Assembly: GCA_017432325.1 (NCBI GenBank)
Contig: JAFRJJ010000031.1
Location: forward strand, 1-58,514
DNA length: 58,514 nt
Direction: 5' to 3'
From: Solobacterium sp.
Lineage (GTDB): Bacteria; Bacillota_I; Bacilli_A; Erysipelotrichales; Erysipelotrichaceae
The notes below the pieces were generated by a model that was not told the DNA's origin, did not search any database, and saw only the letters and a program-made list of their open reading frames with translations. The position numbers were made by a program, and so were the translations under genes. This document shows, one piece after another, positions 24,087 through 32,654 of this stretch (its first letter is position 1; each line of letters starts with the position of its first letter).

Positions 24087-24971
24087 ATGAGCCATACGTT
24101 AGGAATTACAATTTACCGCCCGACAGGAGAACTGAAGGGCTGTGTGGAGATCATTCACGGGATGCAGGAGCATCGCACACGTTATGAAAAATTCGCCCAG
24201 TATCTGAGAGAAAACGGATACGGCGTTGTTACTTTTGACCTGCCGGGTCACGGCGAAACAGCCGAGAACGACGTGCTCGGCTATTTCGGTGATGAGAACG
24301 GCTGGGACCAGCTGATCTGGAGCGCGGAAAAAGTCGCTGAACTGACAAAGAAAGAATTCCCGGGTGTTCCGTTCTTTATGATGGGACATTCCATGGGAAC
24401 GATCGTTGCCAGGACATGGATGCAGGAGTATGACGCTCCGTCCGGCGTCATCCTGACCGGAGCGCCTAATTACAATCCGGCAGTCAAAGCCGGTATGGGA
24501 CTCGCTATGGCAGTCAGGGCAGTCAAGGGTCCGAAGGGCTACAGCAAAATGCTTGACCAGCTTGTAACAGGCAATTTCAACAACGGGATCGAGAACCCGC
24601 GCACAGGAGTCGACTGGCTGAGCTACAACGAAGAGAATGTCAGGAATTACCTGGCCGACCCGCTGAACGGCTTCCCGTTCACAGTCCAGGGATACATTGA
24701 CGAACTGAACGGACTGATCCGCATGGCAGATCCCGCCAGATATGTCCATGCCGACAAAGATCTGCCGATCGCGTTCTTCAGCGGCATCGATGATCCGTGC
24801 ACAGGCGGTTCGGAAGGTCTGAACGATTCGATCGAAACACTGAGAAAAGCAGGCTATGAAAACATCTCATGCAAGGTTTATGAGCATATGCGCCACGAAA
24901 TCCTGAATGAAACGCACGCGGAAAAGGTTTATGCTGACATCCTGGCATGGCTGAATGAAAAAAGTGCCTGA
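24087..24971 (+). CDS. alpha/beta hydrolase, monoacylglycerol lipase-like
   Basis: A 294-aa serine hydrolase of the lysophospholipase/monoacylglycerol lipase group. IIHGMQEHRTRYEKFAQYL holds the oxyanion-hole HG, TFDLPGHGET follows, and the nucleophile Ser is in MMGHSMGTIVA. The acid is probably Asp in FFSGIDDPC and the base His in YEHMRHEILNE. Natural substrate not known. AGGAG at 24071 is 11 bp from ATG 24087; an in-frame GTG at 24078 is too near it. It separates tmcAL from yceD-rpmF. Confidence 0.88.
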   Translation: MSHTLGITIYRPTGELKGCVEIIHGMQEHRTRYEKFAQYLRENGYGVVTFDLPGHGETAENDVLGYFGDENGWDQLIWSAEKVAELTKKEFPGVPFFMMGHSMGTIVARTWMQEYDAPSGVILTGAPNYNPAVKAGMGLAMAVRAVKGPKGYSKMLDQLVTGNFNNGIENPRTGVDWLSYNEENVRNYLADPLNGFPFTVQGYIDELNGLIRMADPARYVHADKDLPIAFFSGIDDPCTGGSEGLNDSIETLRKAGYENISCKVYEHMRHEILNETHAEKVYADILAWLNEKSA

Positions 24972-24998
24972 AGATGCGCTTTGTGAAAGTATCAATCA

Positions 24999-25026
24999 TT
25001 GACTTTGATTTGTGGTTTGCTATAAT
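24999..25026 (+). promoter_or_regulatory. promoter of yceD-rpmF
   Basis: TTGACT (24999-25004), 16-bp spacer, TGC-TATAAT (25021-25026), one of the strongest promoters in the window, as expected for a ribosomal protein. Confidence 0.8.
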
Positions 25027-25057
25027 TTAACACGTTAACGGTTAAGGAGATTTGCTC

Positions 25058-25567
25058 GTGAGATGGACCAAAGCAGAGATACAGGCAGCGCGTTCACAGA
25101 ATCTTACCGCTGAAGAAGATGTGGTAATTGACAGCAGCGTGTTCGATGGATTCTCTCTGATCAACAGTGTCCGCGACGTCCGCGCAGCCGCGACAGGCTA
25201 TTTGGACGAACATGACGATCTCTTCTACGCGGTGCTTCATGTAACGGGAACGATGCTGCTCCCGGACGCGATCACCGGAGAAGAAATCGAGCATCCGTTT
25301 GAAACGGAAAGCGAGGAAACCTATTCCTTTCATAAGACGGATGATGAAAACATCCGTGACGTTACGGATGATGTCATCGAGCTGATGCCTGCGATTATTG
25401 ACGCAATTATCATGGAGGTACCGCTCCAGGTGACAAACGCTTCGGAAGATGATTACCCGCACGGTGACGGGTGGGCAGTCATTACGGAAGAAGCTTATCT
25501 GAGAGACCGGGAGAGTCGGATCGATCCGCGCCTGGCAAAACTCATGGAATATAAAGAAGAAGAGTAG
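25058..25567 (+). CDS. yceD: YceD family (DUF177) protein
   Basis: A 169-aa YceD/YlbN-family protein, almost always found before rpmF. The core [35 protein letters not shown] is recognisable, lacking the Cys pairs some members have. It has been linked to ribosomal RNA or ribosome processing, but the mechanism is unclear. I start at GTG 25058 (MRWTKAEIQ), 7 bp after AAGGAGA; the TTG at 25052 is too close to that site. rpmF follows 14 bp downstream. Confidence 0.85.
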   Translation: MRWTKAEIQAARSQNLTAEEDVVIDSSVFDGFSLINSVRDVRAAATGYLDEHDDLFYAVLHVTGTMLLPDAITGEEIEHPFETESEETYSFHKTDDENIRDVTDDVIELMPAIIDAIIMEVPLQVTNASEDDYPHGDGWAVITEEAYLRDRESRIDPRLAKLMEYKEEE

Positions 25568-25581
25568 GAGGTGTCAGGCAG

Positions 25582-25752
25582 ATGGCAGTACAGCAGAGAA
25601 GGAATTCCAGCACAAGAAGGGATAAGAGAAGAACACATTACAAGTTAACAGCTCCGACCCTGGTTAAGTGCCCGACATGCGGAGAAATGAAGCTTCCGCA
25701 TCATGCATGCCCTAACTGCGGTTCTACAGGCAAAACAGCCAAGAACGCGTAA
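25582..25752 (+). CDS. rpmF: 50S ribosomal protein L32
   Basis: A 56-aa protein starting [19 protein letters not shown], with a zinc ribbon [18 protein letters not shown] (four cysteines as two CxxC pairs) and a basic tail. All four zinc-binding cysteines are present, so this is the zinc-dependent form of L32, a part of the large ribosomal subunit. AGGAGGTG precedes the start; it shares the yceD promoter and ends at a terminator. Confidence 0.95.
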   Translation: MAVQQRRNSSTRRDKRRTHYKLTAPTLVKCPTCGEMKLPHHACPNCGSTGKTAKNA

Positions 25753-25777
25753 GAAGGAATTCTGATTTGAAAGATAT

Positions 25778-25805
25778 ACAGCTGCAGGTCAGCTGTTTTC
25801 TTTTT
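25778..25805 (+). terminator. terminator of yceD-rpmF
   Basis: A 7-bp stem ACAGCTG/CAGCTGT, loop CAGGT, then a T-rich tract interrupted by one C. Confidence 0.85.
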
Positions 25806-25918
25806 GTTCAGAATGGCACACGTCTGCCACTATGCAAAACAGACAGGCCTGTTTTCATAAACGAAAACTGCTTTCAGACTGTAATCAGAACATTTTTACA
25901 GAAATGAAAGTCATTAAG

Positions 25919-25927
25919 TGGTATACT
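25919..25927 (+). promoter_or_regulatory. extended -10 promoter of ECF transporter genes
   Basis: TGGTATACT, 31 bp before ATG 25958. Confidence 0.55.
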
Positions 25928-25957
25928 CAGATGTATCTTGTTAAGGAGGACCATTTT

Positions 25958-26539
25958 ATGGAAAACAAGAGCTTTGGCGCGCGTCTTCTCGGTACATGGA
26001 ATACCAGAACGATCGTTGCCGTTGCAATCGGAGCTGCTGTATTCGGCGTTCTGATGAACTACGGGGGCATTCCTATCTTTACAAATACTTCTCTGACAAC
26101 AGCCATGATCGTACCGGTCGTTGTCGGTGCTATGTACGGTCCGGTTCCTGCAGCAGTCGCGGCAGGCGTCGGCAATGTGATCGCTGACCTGATCGGCGGC
26201 TGGGGCATGTACCCGGCATGGTCGATCGCAAACGCGGTTGCCGGTCTGTTTATCGGCGCGCTCCCGCTTTACGGCGCATATATTACCGAAGGAAAATTCC
26301 TGACCAAGCACATGGTCATCTATGTGCTCTGTGTCCTGCTTGGAAACGCTCTGGCATTTGGTGTTGTTGCCCAGGTATTCACTGTCTTTTTCGAAGGCGG
26401 CGACATGAACGTTTCACTGCTCCAGGGTCTCTGGGCAAGCGTCGGCAATATTCTTGTTGAGGTTGTGATCGGCATTCCTGTTATCAAACTGCTCGCTAAC
26501 AGATATCAGAGCCGTACCAATCTGACGGAAGAAGAATAA
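25958..26539 (+). CDS. ECF transporter S component (UPF0397-like)
   Basis: A 193-aa membrane protein with about six segments, of the UPF0397-type substrate-binding components of energy-coupling-factor transporters: VAVAIGAAVFGVLMNYGGIPIFTNTSLTTAM, then VGAMYGPVPAAVAAGVGNVIADLIGGWGMYPAWSIANAVAGLFIGALP. The family is sometimes named a riboflavin transporter, but specificity is not proven, and the downstream SAM hydrolase genes argue for a sulfur- or adenosine-related ligand (inference). AAGGAGG precedes ATG 25958; an in-frame ATG at 25832 lies before the promoter. Confidence 0.8.
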   Translation: MENKSFGARLLGTWNTRTIVAVAIGAAVFGVLMNYGGIPIFTNTSLTTAMIVPVVVGAMYGPVPAAVAAGVGNVIADLIGGWGMYPAWSIANAVAGLFIGALPLYGAYITEGKFLTKHMVIYVLCVLLGNALAFGVVAQVFTVFFEGGDMNVSLLQGLWASVGNILVEVVIGIPVIKLLANRYQSRTNLTEEE

Positions 26540-26547
26540 TGTTTTAA

Positions 26548-26620
26548 AACGGAAGGTCCGTCACAAAAGAATCCGGCCTTTCCGTTGAGCCCGGAAAGCT
26601 TCCGTTCTGTCGGAAGCTTT
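26548..26620 (+). terminator. two hairpins between ECF S and ATPase genes
   Basis: AACGGAAGG (26548-26556) pairs with 26577-26586 around a one-base bulge. AAAGCTTCCG (26595-26604) pairs perfectly with 26611-26620 and is followed by ATTCATTT. The second is terminator-like with a poor T-run, so partial read-through is likely and would give the S component more transcript than the rest. Confidence 0.5.
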
Positions 26621-26645
26621 ATTCATTTCACATGGGGAGATGCGT

Positions 26646-28355
26646 ATGAAAGAACCTGTTATCGTATTTAAAGACTTCAGTTTCAGATATAAGACCCAGA
26701 AAACAGCGACCCTTCATGATATCAATCTGGAAATATATCCTGGTCAGAAGATCCTGATCCTCGGATCTTCAGGAAGCGGAAAATCGACACTGTGCAACTG
26801 CATCAACGGCCTGATCCCGTTTTCCATTGAGGGAGAGATCACCGGGTCATGCAAAGTTGCGGGGCATGAAACGAAGAATTCTTCGATCTTCAAGCTGTCC
26901 AATTCCGTAGGGACTGTCCTTCAGGACAGCGATGCCCAGTTTGTCGGCCTGACCGTAGGTGAAGATGTCGCTTTCGTCATGGAAAACGACATGATGGCAA
27001 GAAGAGATATGCTGCCGAAGATCGGTGAAAACCTGAATATGGTCGGCATGAAAGACTTCGTGGATCATGTTCCTTTCAATCTGTCCGGCGGACAGAAGCA
27101 GAAGGTCGCCATTGCCGGTGTTTTCGGAAATGATGTCAGGATTCTGATCTTCGATGAACCGCTTGCCGCGCTGGATCCCCAGATGGGAATGACGGCAGTC
27201 GATCTGATCGACGATCTGTCACAAGACGAAGACCGTACGATCATCATCGTTGAACACCGCCTGGAGGATGTCCTTTACAGGCCTGTCGACAGGATCATCC
27301 TGATGGCGGATGGCACCATCGCGGCGGATACAACGCCCGATGAACTTCTGAAGTCGGATCTTCTGCAGAAACACGGCATCAGAGAGCCTCTCTATATAAC
27401 CGCGATGAAATATGCAGGATGTTCCCTGGAAGGAAACGAGAATCTCTGTGATCTGAATTCACTCAGATTCACGGAAGAGAATGAACAGAAACTGAAAGCT
27501 TTCTTTACAGCCGGCAGGACCGTAAAAGACGAAACGGAACGTGAAACAGTCATTAAGTTCACTGATGTTGCGTATTCTTACGATGGCAGGCAGAATGTAG
27601 TAGAGGATATCTCCTTTGAGATCGGGCGCGGTGAACGCATTGCCGTCATCGGCAAGAACGGCGCCGGCAAATCAACAGCCGCCAAACTGCTGACAGGCAT
27701 CATCCGTCCGGGTAAGGGCAGGATCGAAGTTGACGGGAAAGACACCGCTGATATGACCGTAAAGGAGATCGGCGAGCAGGTCGGATATGTTATGCAGGAT
27801 CCGAATACCATGATCGTCAAGGACCTGATCAAAGATGAAGTCGGACTTGCCCTGACGCTGCGCAATATGCCGCAGGATCAGATCGATGCGCGCATCAAAC
27901 AGTCACTGGAAGCGTGCGGCCTGTATAAAATGAGAAACTGGCCGGTCGATTCGATCAGCTACGGCCAGAAGAAACGTGTTACAGTAGCCTCAATGATGGC
28001 GCTGGAGCCGAGCATTCTTGTGCTCGATGAACCGACTGCGGGCCAGGATTTCAGAAGCTACACCGAGATCATGAATTTCGTCAACAAGCTGAACCGTGAT
28101 TACGGTACGACGATCCTGTTCATCACGCACGATATGCACCTGGCGATCGAAAATACCGACCGAGCGATCGTGTTCTCCGATGGCCGTGTGATCGATACAG
28201 ACAAAGTCTATACGGTTCTTTCCAATGCCGAAGTGATCAAAAAGGCCAGCCTGAAGCAGACATCGCTGTATCTGCTCGCTGAAAAACTCGGCCTTGATCC
28301 CGAGAGAACCATTGAAAGCTTCATTGCTTATGAAAGGACGGTGAAAGGCGCATGA
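26646..28355 (+). CDS. ECF transporter fused A-A' ATPase
   Basis: A 569-aa protein with two ABC ATPase domains in one chain, the energising subunit of an ECF transporter. Domain 1 (1-~240) has Walker A GSSGSGKSTL, signature LSGGQKQKVA, Walker B ILIFDEPLAALD and VEHRLEDV. Domain 2 (~300-569) has GKNGAGKSTAAK, a divergent signature ISYGQKKRVT, ILVLDEPTAGQD and FITHDMH. ATG 26640 abuts GGGGAG, so ATG 26646 is used. It overlaps the T-component gene by 4 bp (ATGA). Confidence 0.92.
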   Translation: MKEPVIVFKDFSFRYKTQKTATLHDINLEIYPGQKILILGSSGSGKSTLCNCINGLIPFSIEGEITGSCKVAGHETKNSSIFKLSNSVGTVLQDSDAQFVGLTVGEDVAFVMENDMMARRDMLPKIGENLNMVGMKDFVDHVPFNLSGGQKQKVAIAGVFGNDVRILIFDEPLAALDPQMGMTAVDLIDDLSQDEDRTIIIVEHRLEDVLYRPVDRIILMADGTIAADTTPDELLKSDLLQKHGIREPLYITAMKYAGCSLEGNENLCDLNSLRFTEENEQKLKAFFTAGRTVKDETERETVIKFTDVAYSYDGRQNVVEDISFEIGRGERIAVIGKNGAGKSTAAKLLTGIIRPGKGRIEVDGKDTADMTVKEIGEQVGYVMQDPNTMIVKDLIKDEVGLALTLRNMPQDQIDARIKQSLEACGLYKMRNWPVDSISYGQKKRVTVASMMALEPSILVLDEPTAGQDFRSYTEIMNFVNKLNRDYGTTILFITHDMHLAIENTDRAIVFSDGRVIDTDKVYTVLSNAEVIKKASLKQTSLYLLAEKLGLDPERTIESFIAYERTVKGA

Positions 28356-29278
28356 ACAACAGGTTTGTCATCAACTATACACCGGGCCCGACACCTTTTC
28401 ACAAGCTGACAGGATTTACCAAGGTATTCCTGTTTCTCGGGATGATCTGCGCGATCATGTGGACGTTCGATATCCGTATCCTGATTCCGCTGCTGCTGAT
28501 CAACTGCGCAGAGATCGTATCCATGAAGCCCAACTACAAACCGATCCTGATCGTATTCGCGATCACTTTCGTGACGGTAACGCTGATCGGCAACGTGATG
28601 CTGTTTGCCGTCAGCCCGGAAGCCGGATACAACAATGTCGGAGCAGAACACATCATCTGGCAGGGAACAGGAAGCCATTATATTTCCAAGGAATTCCTGT
28701 GGTATATCTTCGTTGTATTCATCAAGAGAACAGCATCCTTCAGTTCGGTCATGGCGTTCGCGCTGTCGACGACACCGTCGGAATTTGCCTCGGGACTCAA
28801 TCACTGCGGACTGCCTTATAAGGTCTGCACTGTCGTTTCCCTGGCATACAGGACGATCCCGGATATCGCGAACGACTTCGTCAACATCCGCAACAGCATG
28901 ATGATGCGCGGCCTGGAACTCAGCGGCAAAAAAGCGGGCATATGGAAACGTCTGAAAAACTATGTCCTGCTGCTGATCCCGCTGATCTTCACGGCATTCG
29001 GCAAGGTCGGAAACATTGCCAACGCAATGGACCTGAGAGGCTACGGTAAAAACAAAAAGCGTACCTGGTATGCCGAACGTGAACCCGGCAAGCTTGACAG
29101 GATCATCCGCACTCTGACAGTACTGCTGTTTATCGCAGTGATCTATTACGTGATCAGATACCGCATCATCGATCCATGGCCCGCAAAGTTCTGGTGCCCA
29201 TGGCTCGCAAGGGATGAGGTACAGCATGTGAATACGATCGATACGATCAAAATTCTTCAGTGGTTCAGAAACAGGTAA
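28352..29278 (+). CDS. ECF transporter T component
   Basis: A 308-aa membrane subunit that joins the ATPases to the S component. The coupling helices are visible as MMMRGLELSG and MDLRGYGKNKKR, each with the family's Arg-Gly pair, after several hydrophobic segments (FTKVFLFLGMICAIMW; ILIVFAITFVTVTLIGNVML; LLLIPLIFTAFGKVG). It is longer than a typical CbiQ because of a soluble stretch near residues 90-115. It is translationally coupled to the ATPase gene and 16 bp from the first SAM hydrolase gene, so transporter and enzymes form one operon. Confidence 0.9.
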   Translation: MNNRFVINYTPGPTPFHKLTGFTKVFLFLGMICAIMWTFDIRILIPLLLINCAEIVSMKPNYKPILIVFAITFVTVTLIGNVMLFAVSPEAGYNNVGAEHIIWQGTGSHYISKEFLWYIFVVFIKRTASFSSVMAFALSTTPSEFASGLNHCGLPYKVCTVVSLAYRTIPDIANDFVNIRNSMMMRGLELSGKKAGIWKRLKNYVLLLIPLIFTAFGKVGNIANAMDLRGYGKNKKRTWYAEREPGKLDRIIRTLTVLLFIAVIYYVIRYRIIDPWPAKFWCPWLARDEVQHVNTIDTIKILQWFRNR

Positions 29279-29294
29279 AGGAAGGAATGAGTAT

Positions 29295-30947
29295 ATGAAA
29301 CATGTAGTAATACAGACAGACTTCGGGACCGGATCCGCATCCGTCAGCGCGATGCACGGCGTATGCGCCATGGTCTGTGATGATCTGAAAGTTTCCGACG
29401 GCAATAATGCGGTGGACCAGTTCAATGTATTGGATGCATCGGAATCACTGATGTACCTGCTGCCTTACTGGCCTACCGGTACAGTCTTTGTCAGCGTTGT
29501 TGACCCGGGTGTCGGAACAGCCAGAAAAAGCTGCGTTGCCCTGACCGAGACCGGCCAGTACATCGTTACGCCGGACAACGGTACACTGACATATGTCAAA
29601 GAACGCCTCGGGATCAAAGAGGTCAGGGAGATCGATGAATCCGTGAACCGTCTGCCCGGTTCCGAATCAGTTCATATTTTCCACGGACGTGACGTATACG
29701 CATACTGCGGCGCAAGACTGGCTGCCGGCATCATCGATTTCGAAGGCGTCGGACCTGCCTATGACACAGACAGTATCGTGATGGCTGACTACATCAGACC
29801 GGCAAAAGAAGACCACAGTGTGTCAGGCATGATCAACGAAGCATCCGATCACTTCGGACTTGTCGGTACGAATATCCCGTTTGATTGGCTTGAGCAGACA
29901 GACATAAAATACGGAGACGAACTCCATGTAACAGTCGAACATGCCGGAGAGATAGTTCTTGATGAAATGATTCCGCTGGCAAGGTCGTTCGGATTTGTCC
30001 CTGTCGGAACACCGCTGCTCTTCAGCTCGGAAATGCAGACGGTCATGCTGGCGATCAACCGCGGCAACGCCGTTACCGAGTACGGTCTGGGATTCGGGCC
30101 GGAATGGAAGCTGACTGCTGAAAAACTGCAGCCGGCAAAAGGCGCGGTGGTGATCCACAGCTGCTGCGGACTGGCATCTACCAGAGCTGCCAAGCTGACA
30201 GGCATCATCGAAACGGAAGCACCCGGTACCGATGTGGCTGCAGAGAACCTGTGCTATGACAAAAACGACATCCGCATGCTGTCGGCATCGCTGTACTCGA
30301 CTGTCCCGTACTGGCCTGAAGGAACCGTATTTATGTATGACACAGGAGATGAAGAGCTCTGTGCCGTACGTCTCAAGAGCGGACAGATCCTGCTGGGTCC
30401 CAACGACGGATCATGTACAATGAGCGTTTATTCATTCGGACTGGACAGTGCAAGAACAGTTGATCCGGAACGCTTCGGAACAGATGAATACAGCATCGCA
30501 AGGGCTGCCGCGCATCTGGCAGCCGGCAAAGGCTTCGAAAGCCTGGGCGGAAGAATGGAAAGCAGCGACCTCAAACAGTTCTATATTGAACCGGCAGAAA
30601 TCGGTCCTGGCGTCGCGAAAGGACAGGTAGCTGTACTCCTGAAGACATTCGGAAACATTACATTCAATATCGGCGTTGATGAATTCGAGAAAACGGGTAT
30701 CGTGCAGAACGATGAGATCGAAGTGACGATCACATACCACGATGCTGTCGTATACCGTGAATCGATGACATATCAGCCTTCCTTCGGATACGTTGAAGAA
30801 GGCGCGCCTGTCGTATTCAACGGCAGCTCCGGATATATGGACATCGGTCTGAACAAGGCCAACTTCATCGAAATGTGCCTGCCCAAGATCCTGAGAGAAC
30901 CTGATCCGGGTGAATTCAAAGTGGTCATCCGCAAAAAGGGGGCATAA
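29295..30947 (+). CDS. SAM-hydroxide adenosyltransferase, two-domain with degenerate half
   Basis: Family enzymes (DUF62, fluorinase relatives) split S-adenosylmethionine with water into adenosine and methionine. This 550-aa protein is twice normal size. The first half has the whole catalytic set: Asp70 and Arg77 in DPGVGTARKS and His130 in FHGRDVYAY, spaced like the Asp-Arg-His triad of the archaeal enzyme. The second half repeats the fold (VPYWPEGTVFMYDTGDEELC; GPNDGSCTMSV; FGTDEYSIARAAAHLAAG) but lacks all three residues, so it is a pseudo-enzyme domain. Ribosome site AAGGAAGG. First of four adjacent paralogues. Confidence 0.85.
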   Translation: MKHVVIQTDFGTGSASVSAMHGVCAMVCDDLKVSDGNNAVDQFNVLDASESLMYLLPYWPTGTVFVSVVDPGVGTARKSCVALTETGQYIVTPDNGTLTYVKERLGIKEVREIDESVNRLPGSESVHIFHGRDVYAYCGARLAAGIIDFEGVGPAYDTDSIVMADYIRPAKEDHSVSGMINEASDHFGLVGTNIPFDWLEQTDIKYGDELHVTVEHAGEIVLDEMIPLARSFGFVPVGTPLLFSSEMQTVMLAINRGNAVTEYGLGFGPEWKLTAEKLQPAKGAVVIHSCCGLASTRAAKLTGIIETEAPGTDVAAENLCYDKNDIRMLSASLYSTVPYWPEGTVFMYDTGDEELCAVRLKSGQILLGPNDGSCTMSVYSFGLDSARTVDPERFGTDEYSIARAAAHLAAGKGFESLGGRMESSDLKQFYIEPAEIGPGVAKGQVAVLLKTFGNITFNIGVDEFEKTGIVQNDEIEVTITYHDAVVYRESMTYQPSFGYVEEGAPVVFNGSSGYMDIGLNKANFIEMCLPKILREPDPGEFKVVIRKKGA

Positions 30948-30948
30948 T

Positions 30949-31812
30949 ATGAAGCCCTGTATTGTACTGCAGTCGGATTTCGGCATTTCAACAGGACTGC
31001 CGGCATCTATGACTGCCGTGATCGTGAAAACAGATCCGGAGATCCGTATCTACGATCTCTGCCACGAGGTCAGACAGTTCGACATCCGGAGAGGCGGAAA
31101 GATCCTGGCATCGACATTCCCTTACTGGCCGGACGGAACGGTGTTCGTCTCGGTCGTCGACCCGGGTGTCGGCACACTCAGACGCAGCTGCGCGGCGCTG
31201 ATGGACAACGGCAGCGTCGTGATCACACCGGACAACGGCACGCTGAGCTGGCTCTATGACCGGATCACAGAAGTACGCCAGATCGACGAAACAGTCAACA
31301 GACTGCCCGGCTCGGACAGCCACCATACATTCCACGGAAGGGATGTATACGCGTATACCGCTGCCAGACTTGCATCCGGGATCATTGATTTCCCCGGTGT
31401 CGGTCCTGCTTATGACAAAGAGGAAATGGTACGCTTCCATGTTCCCGAAGCAGCCATCATAGACGGCAAAGCAGTCGGTGAGGTAACAGATGCCGGGGAT
31501 CATTTCGGCAATGTCGGCATTTCGATCCCGAACGAAATGATCAAGGAGATCGGCATCGATACAGGTGAGTTTGCCCGCGTCATCATTGAGAAGAAGGGCA
31601 CCGTACTGTATGACAAAGAAATGATGTTCCACAAATCATTCGGCTGGGTAAAACCGGGTGAGGCGATCCTGAACGAATGCAGCAACGATTATGTGGAGAT
31701 TTCCATCAATCAGGGAAGTTTCTGTGAGAAGGAACTGCCGGAACTGCTTACGGCATATGATTTCTCGGAATACAAGGTAACGATTCTTCCTGCAGGAAAG
31801 GAGAAAGAGTGA
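30949..31812 (+). CDS. SAM-hydroxide adenosyltransferase paralogue 2
   Basis: A 287-aa single-unit member with both N-terminal catalytic and C-terminal beta domains. Asp71 and Arg78 (DPGVGTLRRS) and His129 (FHGRDVYAY) are present, so activity is expected. The C-terminal domain includes VTDAGDHFGNVGISIPNEM, where the family's nucleoside contacts lie. It starts 1 bp after the previous stop with GGGGG upstream, so translation is coupled. A frame opening at 30910 inside the previous gene is ignored. Confidence 0.9.
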   Translation: MKPCIVLQSDFGISTGLPASMTAVIVKTDPEIRIYDLCHEVRQFDIRRGGKILASTFPYWPDGTVFVSVVDPGVGTLRRSCAALMDNGSVVITPDNGTLSWLYDRITEVRQIDETVNRLPGSDSHHTFHGRDVYAYTAARLASGIIDFPGVGPAYDKEEMVRFHVPEAAIIDGKAVGEVTDAGDHFGNVGISIPNEMIKEIGIDTGEFARVIIEKKGTVLYDKEMMFHKSFGWVKPGEAILNECSNDYVEISINQGSFCEKELPELLTAYDFSEYKVTILPAGKEKE

Positions 31813-31813
31813 T

Positions 31814-32653
31814 ATGAAACCGGCAGTAGTAATCCAGACGGATTTCGGATACGGCGGCGGCTCCGCAATGCGCGGTGTCATCAAGACGCTGGACCCGGAA
31901 GTGTATGTATACGAAGCAAACCACCGTGTTGAAAAATTCAATGTGGTAAAGGCCGCAAGGTCACTGAACCATCTGGTCGGATACTGGCCTGCGGGTACGG
32001 TGTTTGTCTCGGTGGTCGACCCGGGTGTCGGCACATCCAGACGCGCAAGCGTAGCGCTTCTGAAAAACGGAAGCTATGTTGTATCACCGGACAACGGATC
32101 ACTGACATTGCTGCTGGAAAACCCCGGCATCGAGGCAGTCCGCGTGATCGATGAAACTGTCAACCGTCTCAAAGGAACGGAAAAGGTCAGCATTTTCCAC
32201 GGCCGTGATCTCTTTGCGTACTGTGCGGGAAAACTGGCTGCAGGACTGATCGGTTTTGAAGGGGTCGGAGAAGAATATCCGGTATCAGAGATCGTAAAAT
32301 ACGAAAAACTGAACTATACGAGCAAGCCCGGTGAAGTCAGAGGATATGTCACGGACATGATGTATACCTTCGGCAACCTTGAAACCAATATCCCGATCGA
32401 AGCAGCTGAAAATGCGGGTATCGTTCCCGGCGATAAAGTGCTCGTCTCGATCAAAAACAAAGACCGCTTCGTACTGTCGCATACCATTCCGTTCCATCCT
32501 TCATTCGGCTGGGTGCCGGAAGGCGAAGAAGTCATATACAACAGCAGCGACGGAGTTCTCGGACTGGGTATCAACCGCGGCGACTTCATCCGCAAATACA
32601 ATATAGGCTTCGGCAAGGACTGGCAGATCATCATCACCAAGGAGGAACAGTAA
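31814..32653 (+). CDS. SAM-hydroxide adenosyltransferase paralogue 3
   Basis: A 279-aa complete family member. Asp69 and Arg76 (DPGVGTSRRA) and His129 (FHGRDLFAYCAG) are intact; the C-terminal domain carries VTDMMYTFGNLETNIPIE in place of the VTDxxDHFGN of paralogue 2, so the nucleoside or SAM contacts may differ. It starts 1 bp after paralogue 2 (TGA-T-ATG) with GGAAAGGAG upstream. Residue-level differences between the paralogues point to old divergence rather than a recent tandem copy. Confidence 0.9.
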   Translation: MKPAVVIQTDFGYGGGSAMRGVIKTLDPEVYVYEANHRVEKFNVVKAARSLNHLVGYWPAGTVFVSVVDPGVGTSRRASVALLKNGSYVVSPDNGSLTLLLENPGIEAVRVIDETVNRLKGTEKVSIFHGRDLFAYCAGKLAAGLIGFEGVGEEYPVSEIVKYEKLNYTSKPGEVRGYVTDMMYTFGNLETNIPIEAAENAGIVPGDKVLVSIKNKDRFVLSHTIPFHPSFGWVPEGEEVIYNSSDGVLGLGINRGDFIRKYNIGFGKDWQIIITKEEQ

Positions 32654-32654
32654 G

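Noticed and set aside
25832..25957. 42-residue N-terminal extension of the ECF S component
   Set aside because: It starts upstream of the predicted promoter, and a strong AAGGAGG lies before the internal ATG at 25958.
28328..29425. 365-codon minus-strand frame over the ECF T component
   Set aside because: Long, but its sequence has no recognisable domain and the plus-strand gene has clear coupling helices.
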